A stretch of DNA of 64,000 bases from Mixophyes australis (taxonomy: Eukaryota; Chordata; Amphibia; Anura; Limnodynastidae), in the NCBI GenBank assembly GCA_036250195.1, contig JAVHZZ010000003.1:344511375-344575374 (forward strand), read 5' to 3'. Every line of letters starts with the position of its first letter. Positions within the stretch are counted from its first letter, which is position 1. Positions 56,778-64,000 of the stretch are shown piece after piece. The notes beneath the pieces were generated by a model. It was not told where the DNA came from, searched no databases, and saw only the letters and a program-made list of their open reading frames with translations. The position numbers and the translations under genes are program-made.

Positions 56778-58478
56778 AGCACTTTTTTTGAATTCAGTTC
56801 ATGAGTTGTCACCTGCTTCTGTTCAGGCAGGGACATCTTCACGTATGGGTTGTCGCCACGTCACTATGTGAATTTATCTGTAGGATTTGCTCTCTTTATT
56901 CAGCACCTGACTTTATTTCTTTGTGATTTGTATGCTGTTTTATTAATCCAGAAATCCTCCTTGAACTGTTGATTGACTCAGCAGTGAAGTTCTATTGATT
57001 TCAAAGTATCCAAAGACTTTTAGCCCTCGGCCTCAAAGGATATTCCACTTTATAAAATGATTTCTTTAAAATGAATTCCTTTGCTTTTTCTTGGGGACAC
57101 TTGAAGAAGTCCGGCGTCCACAAGTGAAGAGGTTTTATACAGACCTGAGTGCATTCAGATAGGCAGGGCACTGCCAGGGTCTACAGATTGACCAAACATT
57201 TATTGGAAAGTAGGGTATTCATGTACTAGCTGGGGTATTCCTATACCCAGTTCCGTCCTTGATCCTTATCACTTTGCAATGAACACATACAAAAAACGAA
57301 ATCTAGTGTATGATAATTCTACAGGTCAAAGGCTCTCTTGTGCCAAATTGTCCAGAAATCCTCATGGGCATGGTAGCCCAAATGGTGGAGTCTGTGGGGG
57401 TGCAAATGTTTGCATATTCTGACGAGAGGAGTTGGATCAGGGCGTGCCTCGCTGAATGAAAACAAGATTTATTTTATGTTCAACGGCGCATTCAGGGATA
57501 TACTCCCATTATTGCTGGTGGGAATACAGCATTTTCACCCCGCCAAAGGACCCGAATGAAGCAGTAGTTTAGGAGAAAAATGTAATGAATGGAGTGGTCC
57601 TAAAATGTAAGTATCTTGGACTTTGTAGCGATGTTTCTACTGTTTCCAGTACCACATGTTTCAGAACATCTGCAAACAAAGGAAAATACCCCTTTATTGG
57701 TCATTTCAAATAACCGGTAAATAGGTGTGCACCCTGAAATGAGCTTGCGCTGTCCAAAGGAAAACACAGGATGTCAGATTGGTGCACCTAGACTATTCTG
57801 GACATTAATATTATCTTTAAAAACAAATGATACATACTGTTTTCTTCAACAGTCAAAGTATTATTCTCTTTGTTGCTTAATTCATATTTATTACATTCAG
57901 CGTTAACCTCAAACAGCCTTGGAAATGGTAGCCCTGGGATTTCGTTACTGACCTCTGTTACTTGGCCTGCAATGTTGCAAACATTCTTTCATGGCAAGCA
58001 ACAGATGGGATAACAGTGTCTGTGTTCAAGCTTTATGTTTATAACCTTCAGATCACCACATTATGACATGCTGAACTTTTTATTTATTCCAGGACAGTCA
58101 CAGGCCAAGGAGATGTACCAGAGGTTGTTCATGATACTGGTTGGATTATACGTGATGCAAGGGAGGCAGCTGCAGTTTTATGTGTACAAACACATTGCAT
58201 TCCCTCAAGTCCTCCTTCCTGCCATTGGCCACTGTTTCTACCTTTAATGTCAGCCAGGGGGTGAGCCGTTTCCTCTTCTCCACTGAACTACTAAATGTCA
58301 GTTTAGGACAGGAAAGGAACACGATTGACCTGTTCTGTTATTAGCTGATAGAGTTCTGTTTCCCATCATGCGCTGAACTGCGACTAGCTGCCAGACGACA
58401 GAAGAGGAGTGGTAATGAAGTTTCTTGCATAGTTAGGTATAATGTGTGCATCATATCGAAACCGCAGTAGAAACACAA
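56778..58478. other. Nothing firmly recognised
   Basis: An exon-like piece after tttattccag at 58083-58092 reads GQSQAKEMYQRLFMILVGLY to a stop at 58247, but no donor or homology supports it. The rest is unassigned. Confidence 0.4.
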
Positions 58479-58653
58479 GGGATATATTTACTAAACTGCT
58501 GGTTTAAAAAAGTGGAGATGTTGCCTATGGCAACCAATCAGATTCTAGCTTTCATTTATTTAATGCATTCTACAAAATGACAGCTAGAATCTGATTGGTT
58601 GCTATAAGCAACATCTCCACTTTTTCAAACTTGCAGTTTAGTAAATCTAGCCC
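58479..58653. mobile_element. Palindromic MITE family A, copy 4
   Basis: Left gggatatatttactaaactg and right complement of agggctagatttactaaact, with agtggagatgttgcc and aatcagattctagct in both arms. Confidence 0.88.
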
Positions 58654-59570
58654 TAGGACTTGAGGTTGAAGTGCAATATTTAAGTCTTTACAAAATGTGA
58701 AATCAGGGTAGACAGGTGGGTGGACCGACGCGACTAGATACCAACCAGTAATAGATGTAGAGGAACAAGATACACTGTGGTAGATATGAGACAAAGTGTA
58801 AGCCGCAAGACCAAGACGGGACATAAAGCAGAGGTCAGCCGCTAAAGACAGGCTGCAGTACTTGCAGGTCACAGACTGGTATCGGAAGAAGTACAGGGAA
58901 CAAAATCAGTGCAACGACTGTAGCAGGTTATAACAGAAAACATTTTGGTGCAGCGGGTTTAAACAGGTTACACTTGCCAAGTTTATATTTCTCCCTTCTG
59001 GAAGATCTTGGCGTGGAGGTGGATTGCGTTTTCGAAGCCCCATCCCGACCACTTCACTATGAAGTGGGTAGTTAACAGGAGAGTTGCGTGCTCTTCCAGG
59101 AGTCTGGGAGACCTACCCGGAATTCAGGAGTCTCTCGGTCATTACGGCAGACAATTAACAACAAATAAAACAATTAGAGGAGCAGGCTGTATCATTTTTC
59201 TTGTAGAAGGATCAGTAAAATTTCTCACGTTACTTCTGTTTAAATATTTGCAACTGTTTATATGGATGTTATTTATATTTCATTGAAAATAAATAAAAAG
59301 TGTTTCTCCCAAAAACATTTTTTAGAACTACTCTGAATGCAATGTGTCTGTATTTCAGAACAAACGTAGTTCTGGGCATGATTAACCTGATATAAGTAAT
59401 CTGGGATTAGCTCACAAGAAACCGGGATCCTGACTGTTTGTATGGTAAATGAGTCTCACTGGGTGTACATATTACAAGTAATAAACAAAAAGAATACAGG
59501 AGAATGAACAATGTGTGGAGTGCTGGAAGAAGGAGAGGAGAAAAATCTAGGAGGGGGGAGGCGAGAGGAT
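58654..59570. other. Mostly unassigned; MITE fragment near 59085-59150
   Basis: The stretch gagagttgcgtgctcttcca and ggagtctgggagacc (about 59080-59115) resembles the MITE copies at 35047-35602. The remainder shows nothing recognisable. Confidence 0.4.
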
Positions 59571-59572
59571 AT

Positions 59573-59622
59573 CATCATCATCATCATTTGTTTATATAGT
59601 GCTTGCAAATTCTGTAGCGGAT
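59573..59622 (-). repeat. L2-type 3' tail fragment
   Basis: atcatcatcatcatcatt followed by tttatatagtgcttgcaaat is the complement of the L2-like 3' end (…gcgctatataaataaatgatgatg) seen at 17085-17146. Confidence 0.6.
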
Positions 59623-59966
59623 ATAGAAATAAGAGAGAGGTGGATATTTAAGTATCTACAATCGTGTATACAAATTTTCACACTGGTGAAACATTCATCA
59701 CTTAGAGAATGGTGCTACATCAAACATATAGGATCAGAGGTGAGATTTATGAGGGTGCATTTTATAGTCCAAGTAACAGATATTTTGATATACTAAGCTT
59801 CTATCTCTAGTGTTACCAGATTCCTATATCTCCCCAAATCTAAATGTATCCTATGTCAGACGGAGCAATTTGTGTTAGTTTCTATTGGATAATTTTATAT
59901 GTTTGTTTGATTTTAGTCACTTTCAACTCTGGATTTCTTATATGCGGGAATGGAAAACTCTGAAAC

Positions 59967-60611
59967 TGTCAGACGCCGTTCCCGCTGATCCCCTGTCAGT
60001 CTGGGAACAGACGTCTGACCTCCCCGCTTGCTGCCCCGGAGTTCTTCCGGGTTTCTCCTTGGTGTCGGGCGCATGCGCCCTTTCCTCTGTCCCGTTGCTA
60101 GTCAACGGGACGCCACTGCCTCCGCCAATTAACGCTTCCTGTCGCTGCCAATCAGGTCCTCCTGACCATTATTTAAACCCGACTCTGGCGCCATTAGGGT
60201 GCCAGAGTAACAGGTCTACTAGCCTGTGTTACTGGTTCCTTTGCTCCTGGTCTCCTTTGAGTTCTACTGTTCCTGCTTTCCTGTTGTGACCCCGGCTTGG
60301 CGACTATCCCACTATCTGAGTGACCCACATTCTACTTCGACCCCGGCTTGGTGACTACTCCTTTGGATTTCCCTTGGTACCGCATATTCCCGATTGGTGT
60401 GACCCGGACCGTCTGACCCTTCTACACTACACCGGCAACTGGCTAATAGGACCGCGACCTGTGTACCCTGTGCAGCGAAGTCCAAACCTCCTTGCGGGGG
60501 TCCCTGGCGAACACCAGGGGTACGTTAGACTCCGCACCTACTAGTTCAGTAGTGCTAATACCGGTTAGTGTTTTGCTTTGTTACATTCCTCAAACGGCCT
60601 ACGGCCTGACA
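59967..60611 (+). mobile_element. Solo LTR with perfect 5-bp target duplication
   Basis: Starts tgtcagacgccg, ends cggcctgaca, and is flanked by gaaac on both sides (59962-59966 and 60612-60616). It contains ccaatcag (about 60148), a TATA-like tatttaaa (60170-60177), and a 10-bp-stem hairpin with a 5-nt loop at 60183-60207. No internal region adjoins it, so it is a solo LTR left by recombination. The family also supplied 14665-15316 and the fragments in the L1 at 24-29 kb. Confidence 0.92.
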
Positions 60612-60616
60612 GAAAC

Positions 60617-61362
60617 ATGACATCTTTCGCGTTCCAAATGAGCCGTCAGTATGTGCATCCAAACACAAAAGGTTTGTTCAGCGGCAATTGGCGCTGATTT
60701 GAATCTGCCCCATATAGTGCATTATGGTGAGATCCCTAATGAAGGAATGTTTGTATACATTTCCAAATCTCCCATATCAGGAAAGCTCAGATTTGAGTTT
60801 GTTTTGTGTGTTATTAATTGTTAATAATTGTTAATTGTGTAAGTTTTAATTATATATGTATGAGAGTCTGCACGACAAGGCTGCAGATATTTCACACTTA
60901 TTCAGCAGTACACCTAGTTCAAAGATATACAGGTGGATGACATATGTGGGACAATACAATAGTATAGAGTGTGATTTAAAATAGTGGTTTTTGAAATATT
61001 TTAGAAGTATCTTTTCCCAAAGCTAACAGCAAGCTTACAGGGTGTATCTGCAGTGAAAGTAATCAAGCAGAACACCTGTAGATAACTTCTTTTAAAGGCA
61101 AGACGGGAGTGTCGCCTGTCCATCAAGCTAGGGCTGTGGAAGTAGTGTAAAGTGTTAAAGCTTGAGTTGTTCATTATTTAGTGTGACTGATGCTGAATAA
61201 CTTGGCTGGTGTCTAGGAAGTTGGTCTCTGTTATCTTAGCATTAGGGTCAGAAGAAAGTGTGTGGAACTTTGAGTTATCAGTGACGTTGCCATCCTGACA
61301 ATGCAAAGTACAAAGCAAAAAATTGTTCATATGTGCATTGCCAGAAGGGTGTCAGTGTCACT

Positions 61363-61427
<65 letters not shown>

Positions 61428-62485
61428 ATCCGTCCAGTATCTCAGATAGGCATGAGTGCAGGTGCGAACATGTGTTTATGAGAGATGGGGGGTTAAATGG
61501 TAAAATATGTAGATAATTGTCCCCACTTGAGCTGCGCAGTCCAGCACCCAAACGTGGGTGTAATAGTAGAATATTTAGATATGCATAGTCCCTTTACATA
61601 GGAGGATGACTCACTCATGCTTTCACTAACATTAGCCATATTTTGTTTATTGAGTCCCATGCCAGTCTGCTAATCTTTGTAGGTTGGATGCTTTATAATA
61701 TCTGTGAAGATGGAGGAATTGACGTCCACCTTACATGTGACCTAAATTATTGAAGTATACACACACTAATTCTAGGTGGTTTCTTATTGCATATGAATTT
61801 TGAAAGGAGGCCCTGAAATTCCTGAAAGTGTGATAAAGGAATGTATATCAGGTGTGTCTGCACTAAATATTGAAATAGCACAGTTAAGAACCATTAAACA
61901 TTTTTAAACCATTGTCCAGTCAGCGTATAAGCTAGCAGTAATGGAATACATTAAAAATATATTAGGTCTGGAACATGGATTGATGTCACTGAATAACAAA
62001 TCTCTCAATTACATGGAATCCTTGCCCGAGCCATATCACAATTAGCTGCATGTCCAGTTCATGGGACTTCCATCCAACTAGAAGTGTCTGTGTTAGGGAG
62101 CTGATAAAGCGCCCATTTCTGACAATCCATAAGACTTCTATCGCCAACAAATTTCGGTGGCTTTGCACCTGTATCTTAAGCCTTGCAAAAGTATTCAGGA
62201 TCTGCAGTTCCTTTAAGAGTCACTGTGTGGCCTTCACAAAGCACCTGCAGGCTAAGGAGGAACTCCCATCTTACATTTCTCTTTCTTGCAGGATTTCAGT
62301 TTCGTGTGTCAGAGTCCATCTTTTTAGCAATGAGAGGTCCTGCTGGATTTGTATACCATTGCTAATCTTCCTTCCTTACACTAGGCACTGCCTCTGATGA
62401 TCTTACAATAATGCCTTTGAGTGTGTACTCACTGAATGGTATATTACTCTTATTCAAAGAAGAGATTTATGTTGAGCTAAAAGCA
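60617..62485. other. Unassigned; (TA)n microsatellite
   Basis: A (TA)n tract lies at 61367-61424. No exon, RNA gene or known repeat recognised otherwise. Confidence 0.5.
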
Positions 62486-62489
62486 TCTA

Positions 62490-63560
62490 TCAAAGCAGTG
62501 TGATATGACAGAAGAAATATGTGGAAGAACAGACCACCTTGAAAGAACATTTTCCTGAACTTGTTTGCATCCCACATTAGACTTATTAAAGCCCATGACG
62601 ACCAAGCTGATATTTTCTGCAGGACAATATTGCTGACCTGGAGGATAGATCCTGCAGGAATGACATAAAAATCTATGGCCTTTCAGAATTTATTGGTGCA
62701 CCAGAGTTGGAAGCAGAAGTGTGAAAAATCTGACTCATTGAGCTTGACCCACAAATAGATAGTATACACAGGTTATCGAAACCTAAATCAGCCCTCCAGG
62801 TATGTTAACCTGTTGCATCACTTCCATCAAATTAAAGAATGGATTCCTCGGTGAAGGACTGCTGAGAGGCCTACAGTTGTTTGTAGACCTGTCTAAAGCA
62901 ATGATTTTGTGATGCTGGACGGACAATACTTTTCATCCCATTCCTGTAATGCATATTCCTGCATAGACCTATATCAAATCCACAATACATCTTATTGTAT
63001 AGTCAGACCATGCCCTTCTTTTTAACATATGCAACATCCCTAAACATTATAACCCCTGCCAAAAACGATTCAAACATTATCTACTGTCTAACCCTGAATC
63101 ATAAACTCCTTCACTCCACTATCACCCGTTTTGAGAGTAACACTCCTGACAGTACCTCTTTGTCAACTAGATAGTGCGAGTACAAAGCTGATATTAGAGG
63201 AAGAGTCCTTCAATTTGCTGCTAGAATAAAAAAATTGCATCAAGCCAAACTCAACTTATAAAACCAAACAGGAATGCTAAAAAGGGTTAACAAATCTGAC
63301 CATTTAAGAAGAGAGCTAGGAGTTAGACAACATACGAGAATACTGTAATTCACTTTTACTGGCTCAGATAAACAGGTGTTATACCATAATTCACTATAGA
63401 TTATACACCAACACTGACCATTAACACGGACCTAAAACAATATACCAAATTGATTCCTAACAGAATAACCCCCCTCTCCCATCCCTAATAAAAATGACCA
63501 AGTGGGGTTTGTACATGTTAGACAAACCCTGACAACTTCAGGAGACTGCTCATCTTACAT
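62490..63560 (+). mobile_element. L1/Tx1 LINE remnant (ORF1 and ORF2 pieces)
   Basis: ORF1: NIADLEDRSCRNDIKIYGLS (62625-62690) and IELDPQIDSIHRL. ORF2: a WRLN-like linker LTLNHKLLHSTITRF (63090-63135), CEYKADIRGRVLQFAARIKK (63175-63235), and an RT piece DQVGFVHVRQT (63495-63530). Most of the endonuclease and the RT core are gone, and stops and frameshifts abound. Confidence 0.75.
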
Positions 63561-63670
63561 TCCTCCCCTAAAGTTAAGCCTCTATGGTGGGAAATGTGAA
63601 GTGCTCAACAAAGAAGTAGCATGACAAGGGATGTATAACTATTATGTATTCTATGTTTATTGGATATTCA

Positions 63671-63747
63671 ACAGTTAAATTTAAAACAACAACATCTTTA
63701 AGGGCAAGTTTTGCCCTTTAAGACATTGCCGTTTTAAATTTAGCTGT
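63671..63747. repeat. Imperfect hairpin-forming palindrome
   Basis: acagttaaatttaaaac (63671-63687) pairs with gttttaaatttagctgt (63731-63747) with one mismatch. An inner pair tctttaagggcaa / ttgccctttaaga (63695-63707, 63711-63723) adds a second stem. Confidence 0.75.
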
Positions 63748-64000
63748 CATAGTCGACAAATTTTGGAGATTTGCAGATATCGCAGTTTAACACATTTATC
63801 CCCCTCCCCTCCCCCAGTGTCAGATGAGAGCTGAGCCATATTCAAAGTGGGACAAGTACAGGAAAATAGTAATAATACTGCTTTACAATCTCCTCTTCCA
63901 GCCTCCTTTATTCTAATGTCTTATCATGCAGAGGACCCCCCTTCTCTACACAGACACAGGGACCTGGCTTCCACATTTACCCTCAAACACAACAGCTATG
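63748..64000. other. Nothing recognised to the window edge
   Basis: A C-rich stretch at 63800-63816; no coding or repeat landmarks. Confidence 0.5.

Noticed and set aside
58083..58247. Exon-like piece after tttattccag
   Set aside because: Acceptor looks good but no donor, no recognised protein and no partner exons.

Overview
The window looks like a piece of a large anuran (frog) nuclear genome. It is AT-rich and intron/intergene-like, with very few host exons and dense, nested transposable elements. The families are those typical of frog genomes: L1/Tx1-type and L2-type LINEs, DIRS-like retrotransposons, Tc1/mariner and hAT DNA transposons, palindromic MITEs and a tRNA-like SINE. The frog assignment rests on recognising these repeat families and is inference, not a database result.

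Host gene. Three coding exons on the minus strand (33492-33521, 30144-30245, 13782-13905) join in frame, with consensus-like splice sites, into the N-terminus of a TFIIA large-subunit paralogue. It fits GTF2A1L (ALF) better than GTF2A1. A GC-rich, CpG-bearing segment just upstream (about 33522-33790) is the probable promoter. Intron 1 is about 3.2 kb and intron 2 about 16.2 kb. Later exons were not found and probably lie beyond the left edge.

Layout. 1-1.5 kb: TG-rich minisatellites around a broken zinc-finger gene. 3.2-7.4 kb: decayed L1/Tx1 LINE. 7.5-8.9 kb: DIRS remnant (-). 9.8-11.5 kb: L2 and L1 ORF1 remnants. 13.4-13.9 kb: Tc1 remnant, then GTF2A1L exon 3. 14.7-15.3 kb: LTR. 16.3-18.2 kb: L2 interrupted by another L2 3' end and by a 522-bp MITE. 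19.2-23.9 kb: SINE, DIRS fragments and a 679-bp Tc1-type element. 23.9-28.8 kb: a long L1 broken by an LTR, an inversion and an L2. 30-34 kb: exon 2, an L1 3' part, exon 1 and promoter. 35-39.4 kb: MITEs and a three-level nest (MITE, mariner, further insert). 44.3-50.5 kb: a complete 6160-bp hAT transposon with an intact 997-codon transposase and a perfect 8-bp target duplication. 52.8-55.5 kb: a second hAT-like element filled with minisatellites. 56-64 kb: SINE, MITEs, a textbook solo LTR and another L1 remnant.

The most notable object is the intact hAT element. Between its TATA box and transposase start lies a 1.9-kb leader without a single ATG, mostly 17 nearly identical units of exactly 100 bp. 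The second is the L1 at 24-29 kb, where an LTR insertion followed by an inversion can be reconstructed from strand order. No bacterial-type system, CRISPR array, rRNA or canonical tRNA gene was seen.
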